Of a DNA stretch of 64,000 nt, positions 34,323-43,843 are shown piece by piece. Origin of the DNA: an uncultured Winogradskyella sp. (GTDB lineage Bacteria; Bacteroidota; Bacteroidia; Flavobacteriales; Flavobacteriaceae); NCBI RefSeq assembly GCF_947496485.1, contig NZ_CANMCZ010000002.1, positions 434,001 through 498,000 of the forward strand, written 5' to 3'. Below the pieces are notes generated by a model, which was not told the origin of the DNA, searched no databases, and worked only from the letters and a program-made list of their open reading frames with translations. A program made the position numbers and the translations under genes. Position 1 is the stretch's first letter; each line of letters starts with the position of its first letter.

Positions 34323-36848
34323 TTAACCTTCTCGACGCAAAACTTCTAAAGGTGAACTTCTTAGCACTGTTTGAATATTACTTAAACCAATTCCCAAAAC
34401 CAATAATGTAATACCTGGTAAAAACACCAGAAAAGGAATTAAGGAAGGTGCAAAAGGTTCATTAAATAAAAACAACGCTAAACAAAGACTGCTCACCAAG
34501 GCCAATAGAATTCCAACTAAACTGCCAAGCAAGCCTAAAAACAAATATTCAAAAGCAGAAATCTTTAATATTTGAGTATTCTTAGCGCCAAGTGTACGCA
34601 GCAGTACACTTTCTTTTATACGTTGATATTTACTTGTCCTAACAGAGCCAATTAATACAATGATGCCTGTAAATATGCTAAAGAAAGCCATAAAATTAAT
34701 AATCCAAGAGACTTTATCTAAGATGTCTTCAATAATGGTATAGACTTGTCGTAAATCTATAACAGATACATTAGGGAATTGCGCTACCAAATCGCGTTGC
34801 AAGTTTGCAGAACTCATTTCATCTACTGCTGAAGTTGTAAATACATTAAACTGTGGCGCTTCCTCTAAAACACCTTCAGGAAATACAATTGAAAAGTTAA
34901 GTTGTAATCGTCCCCAATCTACCTTCCGAATACTTCCTACTTTAGTTTCCATAAGCACACCTTGGACATTAAAAACAATAGGGTCACCAACAACTACTTT
35001 GGCATCTTCAGCAAGATTATCAGAAATAGAAATTAAAATAGGCTCACCCGTTTTTACTTCTGACTTCCATTTTCCTTCCAGAAGTTCTTCTGAAGCAATC
35101 AATTCATTGCGATAAGTTGTTCTGAATTCATGATTTAAAATCCAGCCACGTACCTGTCGTGTTGTATCTTGAAGTAAATCGTTCACCAATTGATCTTTTA
35201 TGCGATACATACGCATAGTAACTAATGGAATATTATCAAGAATTGGTAAATCTTTGGCTTTAATAAGCTGAGCAACTTTATCACGCTGATCACTTTGTAC
35301 ATCCAAAATAATCATATTGGCATTTTCAGCGGTCTTCGCTACTTCCGTTTTTGATAATAAAATATCCTTTGTGAAATATAAGGTGCTAATTAGAAACGTG
35401 CCTAAGCCAATAGCGACTACCAATACTACTGTTTGATTATTTGGTCTGAATAAGTTGAGTAAACTTTGACGTGCCGTAAATCCCCATCGTTTTGGGAAAA
35501 ATTTCCGAATTACTTTGATACAAAGCAGAGCGATACCTGCTAAAATGGTAAATGTAATCAACGTGGCTATAACAAAACCTAAGGCATAAGTAACATTATT
35601 AAGTAACCAATATGAAAACAAAAATAGAAATACTAATATCCCTATAAATACTGTTAGTCTTACTTTTTTAGGTTCTTGAATGCCATTTTCATTTACTCTA
35701 AGAACTTCTAAAGGAGATACATACAAAGTTCTAAGCAATGGTAAAAGGGCAAATAATATGGACATAAATAAACCTAGAAAAACACCCATTATAATAGGTT
35801 GTGCAGTAATACTGACCTCTACTGTAAAAGGTAAAAATTCTTCTAAGATATATGGAAATAACTCTTGAAGCGCAACACCAATTAATGAACCAAGCAAACC
35901 ACCAATTATTCCTATTCCTGCAATCTGAATCAGAAAAATAAGGAAGCTCTGTAATCTTGAAGCTCCCATGCATTTGAGAATGGCTACTGCTTTCAATTTT
36001 TCTTTAATGTAAATATGTACAGAACTCGCAATACCAATACAACCTAGTAATAATGCTATAAACGCTACTAAATTCAAGAATTTACTAACATTATCATAGC
36101 GTTGACCTAAACGTCTGCTTGTAGCGGAATGTGTGTCTAAATCTGCTTTTTCAGCATCTAGCATTGGGTCTATTATTTCCTCAAAACGCTCTAAATTTAG
36201 AGTGTCTGATGCTTTATAGAAGTATTGGTATTCCTTTCGACTTCCGAATTGTAACAATTCTGTGTCTTCAATAAAACGATATGGAATCACAATTGGAGGC
36301 GCAACAGATGTTGAAATCGCTGTACTACCAGGAATTGCTTTTAATGCTCCAACAATAGGAAGCGTTAACTCACCTACTTTTATAGAATCACCTGGTTTTA
36401 TATTAAATTGAAGTAGTAATGTTGCATCAACTAAAGCTCCACCTGTATCTTGATAAGTATCTGCTGCTGAGTCTGGTTGTGTATTAATACTTCCGTAAAA
36501 TGGAAAATCACCATTCATACCACGAACACGAACTAATTTAGTGCCACCATTCTTTGGAAATGCAATCATGGACACAAAATTGACCTCTGAAGCATCAGGC
36601 TTTAAGGAATCTATTATCGCTTTTGCACGTTCGGTAGGCTCTTGCCTAGAGTCAATAATGTAGTCGGCACCCATTAAGGCCTTAGACTGACGCTTAATAT
36701 TATCTTTAAGATTTATGCTAAATAATTGTATGGATACTACTGCAGCAATTCCTAAGATAATAGAAGCCATAAATAACAGAAGGCGCACTTTACTTGCCTT
36801 GGCATCTCTCCAAGCCATTTTAAAAAGCCAGATTGTTTTTTTATTCAT
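34323..36848 (-). CDS. ybbP: ABC transporter permease, YbbP family (FtsX-like domains)
   Basis: The 841-residue inner-membrane protein has an N-terminal anchor (VRLLLFMASIILGIAAVVSI), a large periplasmic domain, and two FtsX-type transmembrane blocks (around residues 265-385 and 715-840) separated by a second periplasmic domain. This is the layout of the YbbP/macrolide-export permeases. The ATPase gene is 18 bases upstream on the same strand and an arylesterase gene is divergent beyond that, reproducing the E. coli tesA-ybbA-ybbP locus. The complex probably extracts or exports a hydrophobic substrate from the membrane; the substrate is not known. Confidence 0.9.
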   Translation of the reverse strand: MNKKTIWLFKMAWRDAKASKVRLLLFMASIILGIAAVVSIQLFSINLKDNIKRQSKALMGADYIIDSRQEPTERAKAIIDSLKPDASEVNFVSMIAFPKNGGTKLVRVRGMNGDFPFYGSINTQPDSAADTYQDTGGALVDATLLLQFNIKPGDSIKVGELTLPIVGALKAIPGSTAISTSVAPPIVIPYRFIEDTELLQFGSRKEYQYFYKASDTLNLERFEEIIDPMLDAEKADLDTHSATSRRLGQRYDNVSKFLNLVAFIALLLGCIGIASSVHIYIKEKLKAVAILKCMGASRLQSFLIFLIQIAGIGIIGGLLGSLIGVALQELFPYILEEFLPFTVEVSITAQPIIMGVFLGLFMSILFALLPLLRTLYVSPLEVLRVNENGIQEPKKVRLTVFIGILVFLFLFSYWLLNNVTYALGFVIATLITFTILAGIALLCIKVIRKFFPKRWGFTARQSLLNLFRPNNQTVVLVVAIGLGTFLISTLYFTKDILLSKTEVAKTAENANMIILDVQSDQRDKVAQLIKAKDLPILDNIPLVTMRMYRIKDQLVNDLLQDTTRQVRGWILNHEFRTTYRNELIASEELLEGKWKSEVKTGEPILISISDNLAEDAKVVVGDPIVFNVQGVLMETKVGSIRKVDWGRLQLNFSIVFPEGVLEEAPQFNVFTTSAVDEMSSANLQRDLVAQFPNVSVIDLRQVYTIIEDILDKVSWIINFMAFFSIFTGIIVLIGSVRTSKYQRIKESVLLRTLGAKNTQILKISAFEYLFLGLLGSLVGILLALVSSLCLALFLFNEPFAPSLIPFLVFLPGITLLVLGIGLSNIQTVLRSSPLEVLRREG

Positions 36849-36866
36849 ATTTGGCTGTGAATGATT

Positions 36867-37556
36867 TTAGAGTACTGCTGTACGCTCGTTGGTTAATATT
36901 TGACCTCCTTTAAGTCTTAGGATTTGCTGCGTACGATTGGCCAAATCTAAATCGTGAGAAATGATTACCAAAGTTGTTCCGGCTTCTTTATTTAAATCGA
37001 ATAATAATTTTATCACTTTTTCACCAGTGTCTTCATCTAAATTTCCTGTTGGTTCATCTGCAAATAAAATAGAAGGCGAATTAGAAAAGGCTCTAGCTAA
37101 AGCCACACGTTGCTGTTCTCCGCCTGAAAGCTGCGAAGGATAATGATGAAAACGATCGGCTAGGCCTACTTTATCTAATAATACCATACCTGTTTTTACA
37201 GCATCTTTATTGCCTTGTAGTTCTAAAGGTACACTCACATTTTCTAAAGCAGTTAGAGTTGGTAGCAATTGAAAATTTTGAAATATAAAACCCACTTCTT
37301 TATTCCGCAACTGTGCACGTTGGTCTTCGTTCAAACTTTTTAAATCATGCCCACATAATTCTACACTGCCTGCATTTGGCTCATCTAAGCCTGCACATAA
37401 GCCTAATAAAGTAGTTTTTCCACTTCCTGAAGGACCTACAATAGAAAACGTCTGACCTTTCTCTACATCAAAAGTGATATTTTGTAAGACAGTTAGTTGT
37501 TTATTACCACTAGAATATATCTTTTCTAACCCAGTAATCTTTAATATCTTTGACAT
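36867..37556 (-). CDS. ybbA: ABC transporter ATP-binding protein, YbbA/LolD family
   Basis: The 229 residues contain Walker A GPSGSGKTTLL, Q-loop FIFQNFQLLPTLTALENV, signature LSGGEQQRVALARA, Walker B ILFADEPTGNLD and the H-loop ISHDLDLA. The close match to the LolD/YbbA/MacB class, together with the 18-base gap to the FtsX-like permease, indicates the ATPase half of a YbbAP exporter. It is divergent from the TesA-like esterase with only 27 bases between start codons. Confidence 0.93.
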   Translation of the reverse strand: MSKILKITGLEKIYSSGNKQLTVLQNITFDVEKGQTFSIVGPSGSGKTTLLGLCAGLDEPNAGSVELCGHDLKSLNEDQRAQLRNKEVGFIFQNFQLLPTLTALENVSVPLELQGNKDAVKTGMVLLDKVGLADRFHHYPSQLSGGEQQRVALARAFSNSPSILFADEPTGNLDEDTGEKVIKLLFDLNKEAGTTLVIISHDLDLANRTQQILRLKGGQILTNERTAVL

Positions 37557-37583
37557 ACTAATTTTTTAATTTAAGGACAATTT

Positions 37584-38330
37584 ATGTCGAAGGCTGAAAT
37601 TAAACATTTGAATTCAAATTCACCAATTTCAAATGCTCATAAACTATTAAAGTTTTGTTATTTTATTATGGTGCTTTTGCTCGCAGCATGTGGTAATGAT
37701 AAGAACAATAAATCAACTCAAGAAACAAAATCTAATGAGCGAATAGAAGAACCAGTGACAGAAACAGCAAAAGTCAAAACTATATTATGCTTCGGTGATA
37801 GTATTACTGCAGGTTATGGACTTGATGATGTTAATGAAGCTTTTCCTGCTATTTTACAAAAAAGAATAGACTCTTTAGGATATGATTATACTGTAATTAA
37901 TTCGGGCTTAAGTGGTGAAACTACCTCAGGAGGCAAAGGTCGAATCAATTGGATTTTAAATCAAGATATTGAAATTTTTATTTTAGAACTTGGAGCAAAT
38001 GATGGTTTACGTGGTGTACCTCTATCAGAAATGCGTTTAAATTTGCAAGCTATTGTAGATGCTGTAAAACAGAAGAATTCAAAAACTACCATAATTCTTG
38101 CTGGTATGGAATTACCTCCTAATATGGGACAAGATTATACGACTGACTTCAGACAAATTTTTGCTGACATAGCCAGAAAAAATAATTTAGAATTTATTCC
38201 TTTTATATTAGATAATGTTGGTGGTATTGCAGAACTTAATCAAAGTGATGGTATTCATCCTACAGCAGAAGGTCATAGAATACTAGCAAACACTGTTTGG
38301 GAAACCTTAGAACCACTGCTGAAAAAGTGA
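37584..38330 (+). CDS. tesA: TesA-like GDSL arylesterase/lysophospholipase lipoprotein
   Basis: The SGNH hydrolase blocks are clear: FGDSITAGYGL (block I, Ser), SGLSGETTSGG (block II, Gly), ELGANDGLRG (block III, Asn) and DGIHPTAEGH (block V, Asp/His). The N-terminus FIMVLLLAACGND contains a lipobox, so the protein is probably a periplasmic or outer-membrane lipoprotein rather than the soluble periplasmic form of E. coli. The listed start gives a long N-terminal extension of ~22 residues before the hydrophobic core, so an internal start is possible. It hydrolyses acyl esters or lysophospholipids. The divergent ybbAP neighbours support a shared role in lipid handling. Confidence 0.88.
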   Translation: MSKAEIKHLNSNSPISNAHKLLKFCYFIMVLLLAACGNDKNNKSTQETKSNERIEEPVTETAKVKTILCFGDSITAGYGLDDVNEAFPAILQKRIDSLGYDYTVINSGLSGETTSGGKGRINWILNQDIEIFILELGANDGLRGVPLSEMRLNLQAIVDAVKQKNSKTTIILAGMELPPNMGQDYTTDFRQIFADIARKNNLEFIPFILDNVGGIAELNQSDGIHPTAEGHRILANTVWETLEPLLKK

Positions 38331-38343
38331 TAGATTAGCGATA

Positions 38344-38386
38344 CGAAATTATTAATTTTAAGTTTCTAGTTTTAATTAATAATTCG
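38344..38386. other. Stem-loop downstream of tesA
   Basis: CGAAATTATTAATTTT pairs with TTTTAATTAATAATTCG across an ~10-base loop with one bulge. There is no T-run immediately after, so it is not a canonical terminator, but it could stabilise or end the tesA transcript. Confidence 0.4.
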
Positions 38387-38458
38387 TCACCAATGCGTTT
38401 ACATTAAATTACCAAATAATTAGTAACTTCATTGTTTGATTTATACTAAACTAACCAA

Positions 38459-40654
38459 ATGAGTAGTACAGTTAAAAACATTAAAAAGTTTGGCACCTTT
38501 GGAGGCGTCTTTACACCAACTTTGCTTACTATACTTGGTGTTATTATGTACCTGAGATTGGGTTGGGTAGTTGGTAATGCTGGTCTTTTAGGTGCTTGGC
38601 TGATTATTCTTATTTCGTTTATAATTACACTTTGTACTGCTTTGTCAATGTCTGCAATAACCACTAATATTCGCATAGGTGCTGGTGGAGCTTATGCAAT
38701 TGTTTCTCAAGCTTTGGGTCTTGAAGTTGGTGGTAGTTTAGGAATCCCTAGATATATTTCGCAAGGCTTAGCAGTGACCATGTATATTTTTGGTTTTAGA
38801 GAAGGTTGGTTGGGTATTTTTCCAGAACACAATGCCTTCCTTGTTGATATTATTGTTTTTGCATCATTGTTTACAATCGCTTACATAAGCGCCAATCTGG
38901 CTATTAAGACTCAGTTTTTGATAATGGGAGTTATAGTACTCTCGTTAGTATCTATTGTTGTCGCTGCCTATAATGGTTCGATGGTACAACCACTAAGTGA
39001 TTCTCTTAGTTGGGGAACTTTTAAAGGCTCTTCTGAAAATGATTTTGGAGGGAGTAGTTTTTGGATTGTTTTTGCCGTCTTTTTCCCAGCAGCAACTGGC
39101 ATCATGGCTGGAGCAAATATGTCTGGTGAGCTTAAAGATCCTAAACGCAGTATTCCTAGAGGTACACTCTGGGCAATTGGAGTGAGTTTTGTTATTTATA
39201 TGCTCCTTGCCTTTTGGATATCACGCAGCGCATCTGAAGAAGAATTGCTTACCAATTATTACGTCATGGTAGATAAAGCCTATTTCGGGCCACTAATTAT
39301 TGCTGGTGTATTAGGTGCTACATTTTCTTCAGCATTAGCATCTATAATAGGTTCATCACGTATTTTATATGCTATGGGAGAACATAAAGTTCTTCCCTAC
39401 TCTAATGTATTGGCAGGAACAAGTAACAATGGTCAGCCTAGGAATGCGATGCTGGTTACAGGTGTTTTAATCTTTTTTACTCTATTGCTGCGTAACCTTA
39501 ATGCGGTCGCACCTTTAGTTACATTATTTTTCCTTATCACTTATGCCATGATAAATATTGTAGTGATTATTGAGCAGCGACTGGGCCTCATTAGCTATCG
39601 TCCTATTTTTAAGATTCATAAATGGGTGCCATGGTTTGGATTAATCTCGTCCATTTTCGCCATGTTTATTATCAACCCTTCTGTGAGTTTAATATCTATC
39701 GCTATTGTACTTATGGTCTATTGGTATTTATCTCGTCAAAATTTGGAAACTCCTTTTGAAGATGTACGTTCTGGCCTTTTTGTTTCATTTGCTGAATGGG
39801 CTGCCAAACATACTTGGGGAATGAAAAAAATGCAACAACGTGCTTGGAAAGCCAATTTAATGGTTCCTGTGCGCGATGTTAATGGGCTTAAGGGAAGTTT
39901 TGAGTTTTTAAGAAATATAGCTAAGCCAAAAGGATCTATAAAGCTTTTAGGAATTGAACCTTATTCTGAGGATGGTAACTTGGCTGACCAATTAGAAAAC
40001 ATTTCGTCATCTTTTAGAACTAAAGGTGTGTTTTCGTCTTCAACCGTCATTCATACTGAGCAATTCGCAAATGGTATAAATTATGGAAGTCAGGCATTGC
40101 AAGGTGCTTTTTTTAGGCCAAACATTATGTTTTTGAATTTACAAGATCATGATGATTACGATAATGAGCTAAAACCAGTAATGAAGGAGTCTATGCGATT
40201 AGAAATAGGTATTCTACTCTTTAATCTTCATACGACTGCATTATTAGGTCAACGAAATACAATCAACGTTTGGGTAAGTGATAGAAAAGGTGATTGGGAA
40301 TTCGGTGGATTGGATATTGGTAATTTAGATCTCTCGATTTTGGTAGCTTACAAGCTAAAAATGAATTGGAAAGCTCGGATACGTCTTATAACTGTAGTGT
40401 CAGACCCAAAAGAAGAAAATAACGCCAAAACATTTTTAAAGTCTTTAACTCAATTAGCACGTTTACCACAGACATTAACAGAAGTCTATATTGGTAACTT
40501 TAATGATATTGTTACTAACGCACCATCTGCAGATTTAAATATCTTTGGGATGCAGGATACTTTACCTTATAATTTTATTAAAGACATGACCAAAAAAACG
40601 AGTAGTAGTTGCTTATTTGTTCGTGATTCTGGTCATGAAAGTATTTTAGCCTAA
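38459..40654 (+). CDS. APC-superfamily permease, cation-chloride cotransporter-like
   Basis: The N-terminal ~440 residues contain about 12 membrane segments beginning FGTFGGVFTPTLLTILGVIM, with the SLC12-like pattern (GVIMYLRLGWVVGNAGL, GAGGAYAIVSQALG, GIMAGANMSGELKDP). A ~290-residue soluble C-terminal domain follows, as in bacterial CCC proteins. Eukaryotic members move Na+, K+ and Cl- together, while several bacterial homologues carry amino acids or remain uncharacterised. Ion specificity here is inferred only. It stands alone between tesA and the patatin gene. Confidence 0.88.
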   Translation: MSSTVKNIKKFGTFGGVFTPTLLTILGVIMYLRLGWVVGNAGLLGAWLIILISFIITLCTALSMSAITTNIRIGAGGAYAIVSQALGLEVGGSLGIPRYISQGLAVTMYIFGFREGWLGIFPEHNAFLVDIIVFASLFTIAYISANLAIKTQFLIMGVIVLSLVSIVVAAYNGSMVQPLSDSLSWGTFKGSSENDFGGSSFWIVFAVFFPAATGIMAGANMSGELKDPKRSIPRGTLWAIGVSFVIYMLLAFWISRSASEEELLTNYYVMVDKAYFGPLIIAGVLGATFSSALASIIGSSRILYAMGEHKVLPYSNVLAGTSNNGQPRNAMLVTGVLIFFTLLLRNLNAVAPLVTLFFLITYAMINIVVIIEQRLGLISYRPIFKIHKWVPWFGLISSIFAMFIINPSVSLISIAIVLMVYWYLSRQNLETPFEDVRSGLFVSFAEWAAKHTWGMKKMQQRAWKANLMVPVRDVNGLKGSFEFLRNIAKPKGSIKLLGIEPYSEDGNLADQLENISSSFRTKGVFSSSTVIHTEQFANGINYGSQALQGAFFRPNIMFLNLQDHDDYDNELKPVMKESMRLEIGILLFNLHTTALLGQRNTINVWVSDRKGDWEFGGLDIGNLDLSILVAYKLKMNWKARIRLITVVSDPKEENNAKTFLKSLTQLARLPQTLTEVYIGNFNDIVTNAPSADLNIFGMQDTLPYNFIKDMTKKTSSSCLFVRDSGHESILA

Positions 40655-40692
40655 TTATTTTATTAAAAAACTAAAACTTGTAATACAAAGAG

Positions 40693-42423
40693 TTACATCT
40701 TTCGTTCTTTAAAATCGGCTTCAATATGTTCCATTGCCCATTTTGTAATTTTTTTGGCAATAGTTCCTCTAAACATACCGACAACTGGCCTCAACCACCA
40801 ACTTTTTATTTTGCCTTTTAATTCAGCTTTTATAATCGCCTTAACTCTATTCTTTATAGGTTTTTCAAGCTTTTTAAATGCGTCAGTATTAAATTTTGGG
40901 AAGTCGTCAACTTCATACTTAGATGGATTTGTATCACCATTAATTTTGCTAATATCTGGAATGATTGGCATATAGATTTTCTCACTTCCATCATCTTGCT
41001 CAATCTTCCTTTGGAAAGTCTTTAATGCCTCATCACTAGTTCCATGGAAAAGATTATTAGGATCTTCTTTATCATACTCTAGAAAAAGAAAACCTCTTAG
41101 AAAATTTCTGGCATTATCTCTACCAAGAAAAAAGTCGTGTTGTCTAAATTTTATATCAAGAAATCCACCAAAACCTCCTACTCCACCTGTTGCTAATGGT
41201 GGATGATCTCTCAGCGCTTGGGCGCCTGGTTTTAACTTCCTTGGGAACGAAATTAGCTTAAACAAACCTACACCATAAGTGTCATTTTGCTTGTTTCTTG
41301 CCTGATTTAGAATTGTTGGTACTAGACCTCCAAGAATACCAAAAATACTTGATATGTTATAATTTGGAACAGTAGTTATTTTGTCTTCAAAGAAATTAGG
41401 AAATGGGTCTATTAGTATTGTTCCATAACTTGGATTCTTTTTGTTAGGTTTACCATGTTTCTCAATAAGCTGGCGCAAGACTTCATCAAAAGGTTCGTTG
41501 TTAATAGTACCACCATCTATTGCCGTAAATTGAAATTTTGATGCCTCTTCCGGATTAATAATCACATCCATTTCTGTATTAAAAGATTTTCTAGCTTTTA
41601 GACTATATTTTAAATAATCTGAAGAAAACTCATCATCAAAATAACGCGGTTGCAATCCAAAAGGGAATGCTCCTGTAGCTTTGGTCACTTTAGCTAAAAA
41701 ATCTCTCGATAACTTTTTATGCGGTTGAAAAGGTAAATACTTTCCCTTGTCATTAGCTTCATTATAATTGAGCTTAAAATGGGCAACCACATCATGACTA
41801 TTTACATGATGTCCTGGAGTCTCATCCAAAAACTTAGACTGTAATCGACTCATTTTAAGATTATATCCTAAGGGTCTAAGGCTAGTCAATGTAATTAATA
41901 ATCTAAAATCCTTTGAAACATATTTCGGTAATTTATTGATATTAGCATCAGTTGGTAGTTCATTAAAAACACGTTCAGCTATGGTGTCTATGGGCTTAGA
42001 ATTTAATAAAGATGGAGCTCCTTTAGCAGTTATGTCTGAGGTTTCTAGCATTTTTTCAAATGTTGTTTTGCCTTTTTTCGTGCCATCATAAAGATTCATA
42101 TCATCATCTAAAAACACCCAACTGTCGTAAAGAATATTTCCTGTTTTTACATTAGATACTTTTTTTACAGGTTTCCAATTTCCTGAATACATTGCTAAAG
42201 TTGCAATCATACCTACCATACCTCCAGCTGAAGCTCCACCAATGGCATCAATAATAAGGTCGTGTTTTGGTATATTACTTTCCGGATTATTAGCTTGCTC
42301 TTTTTTAGCATTTTCCCATTCTGAAAGTGCTTCTAATATATAATCCATAAAACCAGCAGTATATGCACCTGCAGAAACTGCTCCTGCCATAGATAACCCA
42401 AGATGAAATGTTTGTTTACTCAT
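40693..42423 (-). CDS. Patatin-like phospholipase
   Basis: The N-terminus reads LSMAGAVSAGAYTAGFMDYI, taking the place of the patatin oxyanion loop. The nucleophile elbow is GGASAGGMVG (GxSxG, Ser near residue 66), and the catalytic Asp lies in AIDGGTINNEPFDE. No signal peptide is present, so it is cytoplasmic. The 576-residue length and the C-terminal helical region (KAIIKAELKGKIKSWWLRPV) resemble the large patatin subgroup annotated with DUF3376. It hydrolyses acyl chains from lipids; the substrate is unknown. Convergent with the permease gene. Confidence 0.87.
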   Translation of the reverse strand: MSKQTFHLGLSMAGAVSAGAYTAGFMDYILEALSEWENAKKEQANNPESNIPKHDLIIDAIGGASAGGMVGMIATLAMYSGNWKPVKKVSNVKTGNILYDSWVFLDDDMNLYDGTKKGKTTFEKMLETSDITAKGAPSLLNSKPIDTIAERVFNELPTDANINKLPKYVSKDFRLLITLTSLRPLGYNLKMSRLQSKFLDETPGHHVNSHDVVAHFKLNYNEANDKGKYLPFQPHKKLSRDFLAKVTKATGAFPFGLQPRYFDDEFSSDYLKYSLKARKSFNTEMDVIINPEEASKFQFTAIDGGTINNEPFDEVLRQLIEKHGKPNKKNPSYGTILIDPFPNFFEDKITTVPNYNISSIFGILGGLVPTILNQARNKQNDTYGVGLFKLISFPRKLKPGAQALRDHPPLATGGVGGFGGFLDIKFRQHDFFLGRDNARNFLRGFLFLEYDKEDPNNLFHGTSDEALKTFQRKIEQDDGSEKIYMPIIPDISKINGDTNPSKYEVDDFPKFNTDAFKKLEKPIKNRVKAIIKAELKGKIKSWWLRPVVGMFRGTIAKKITKWAMEHIEADFKERKM

Positions 42424-42612
42424 AATACTTATCGTTTAAAGCTAGCATTTCTGATAACCTCATAATTTAACAAGATAATTTTAGTAAGCCAATAACAAGA
42501 AATTAGTAAGGGAATACCTAAAGGTATGACTTTTTGATGAATACTATTGTTTTAAATAAGGTTAATGCCCTCACCTTTTATTAGTATAAGTTTGAGAAAT
42601 AGTAATTTTATT

Positions 42613-42644
42613 AGTTGTATATACAACTTTATTTATTACCTTTA
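42613..42644 (+). promoter_or_regulatory. MarR promoter with 16-base palindromic operator
   Basis: AGTTGTATATACAACT (42613-42628) is a perfect palindrome of the type bound by MarR dimers. The TTG at 42615-42617 is 19 bases from TACCTTTA at 42637-42644, a near match to the -33/-7 promoter. The operator therefore covers the -33 element, which fits autorepression. Confidence 0.65.
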
Positions 42645-42648
42645 TAGA

Positions 42649-43071
42649 ATGAATACTGATTTTCCCTTATTAGAAAGTTGCAATCCTTTAATATGTTATT
42701 CAGGGAGAATTATGCATGTTGAAAGAATTATCTCAAATATTTTTAGAAATCATATATCTCCTTTTGGTTTAACAAATAGTCAATTAAGTATTTTATTTTT
42801 TACATCTAAGAAAGGCATTGTAACTCAAAACTTATTATCTGAGATGTTGTTTTTAGAAAAGTCTTCTGTTAGCCGAAATATGAAACGTCTATTAGATACT
42901 CAATTACTTCAAAAGAAAAACAAAAGGCAGATAGAAATTACACTTAAGGGTAAAAGACTGCTAGAAGAAGTTATACCAGAATGGAACAAGGCCATGGAAA
43001 AGATCAATTCAATTATAGAACCCGAAGGCCAGAAAGCATTCGATTTTATATACAACAAGTTCACTAAATAG
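42649..43071 (+). CDS. MarR-family transcriptional regulator
   Basis: I start it at the ATG at 42649 (MNTDFPLLESCNPL), since the longer ORF-track form would read through the promoter and operator. It is a 140-residue winged helix protein: HVERIISNIFRNHISPFGLT (dimer helix), NLLSEMLFLEKSSVSRNMKR (recognition helix), LLQKKNKRQIEITLKGKRLL (wing). A Cys near residue 11 in LESCNPL could be redox-sensitive, though this is a guess. It precedes a membrane-protein gene by six bases and so probably controls it. Confidence 0.87.
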   Translation: MNTDFPLLESCNPLICYSGRIMHVERIISNIFRNHISPFGLTNSQLSILFFTSKKGIVTQNLLSEMLFLEKSSVSRNMKRLLDTQLLQKKNKRQIEITLKGKRLLEEVIPEWNKAMEKINSIIEPEGQKAFDFIYNKFTK

Positions 43072-43077
43072 TATATT

Positions 43078-43809
43078 ATGATAGAAGCAGGATACATTTT
43101 GTTAACATTATTCATGTCAATTATAGTTTTGTATATTTTCAAATATGCCTTAAAGAAAATTGGTAAGGATTCTAAAACAACAAGTAAAAATGTTACCTAT
43201 TTGGCATTAGGTCTTATAATTTGGCTAGTATATGTATACTTGATATCTATGTCTGGACTGCTTGAAAACTTTAGCCTTCCTCCAAGATTTCCAATTTTTG
43301 TGATTTTCCCGCTCTTTATCTTTACTGGTATTGTGTTATATAAGAATAGAAATAGTATGATTTTCACTGTTATTCCTGAATCATGGGCTATATATCTTCA
43401 AACTTTTAGAATTTTTGTAGAACTGCTTTTTGTAGCGACAGTCGGTATAGGATTCTTACATCCCGAAGTTACTATTGAAGGTTATAATTATGATATGGTT
43501 TTTGCTTTTACCGCACCAATAATTGGTTATTTAGTTTTTAATTCAAAGAAATTAAATAGAAAGGTCGCCTTATTATGGAACTATATAGGCTTAGCAGTTC
43601 TGGCATCAATAATTGCTTTATTTGTCACTACAATATTCATCCCTTCTCTTTGGGGAAGTCAAACGTCTTTAGCGCCCATAGCGATAGTTAAATTTCCCTA
43701 CTTGTTAGTTGCAGGATTCTTAATGCCTTTAGCAGTATTTGTACATGTGTTTTCAATTATTCAACTATCAAGAACGAATAACACAAAAAACAAAAGTCCT
43801 GAATTTTAA
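43078..43809 (+). CDS. Seven-helix membrane protein, probable MarR target
   Basis: No family identified. Seven hydrophobic segments are seen, starting at GYILLTLFMSIIVLYIFKYA and ending at PYLLVAGFLMPLAVFVHVFS. Only short polar loops join them, and there is no signal peptide. It begins six bases after the MarR stop and should be co-transcribed with it from the promoter with the palindromic operator. Such pairs often involve a membrane protein whose level the regulator adjusts. Confidence 0.75.
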   Translation: MIEAGYILLTLFMSIIVLYIFKYALKKIGKDSKTTSKNVTYLALGLIIWLVYVYLISMSGLLENFSLPPRFPIFVIFPLFIFTGIVLYKNRNSMIFTVIPESWAIYLQTFRIFVELLFVATVGIGFLHPEVTIEGYNYDMVFAFTAPIIGYLVFNSKKLNRKVALLWNYIGLAVLASIIALFVTTIFIPSLWGSQTSLAPIAIVKFPYLLVAGFLMPLAVFVHVFSIIQLSRTNNTKNKSPEF

Positions 43810-43843
43810 TTCAAGACTTTAATATAATTTTTTATTAAAAATA

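Noticed and set aside
42565-42648. N-terminal extension of the MarR ORF
   Set aside because: It would translate through the palindromic operator and the -33/-7 promoter; the ATG at 42649 fits the family length.
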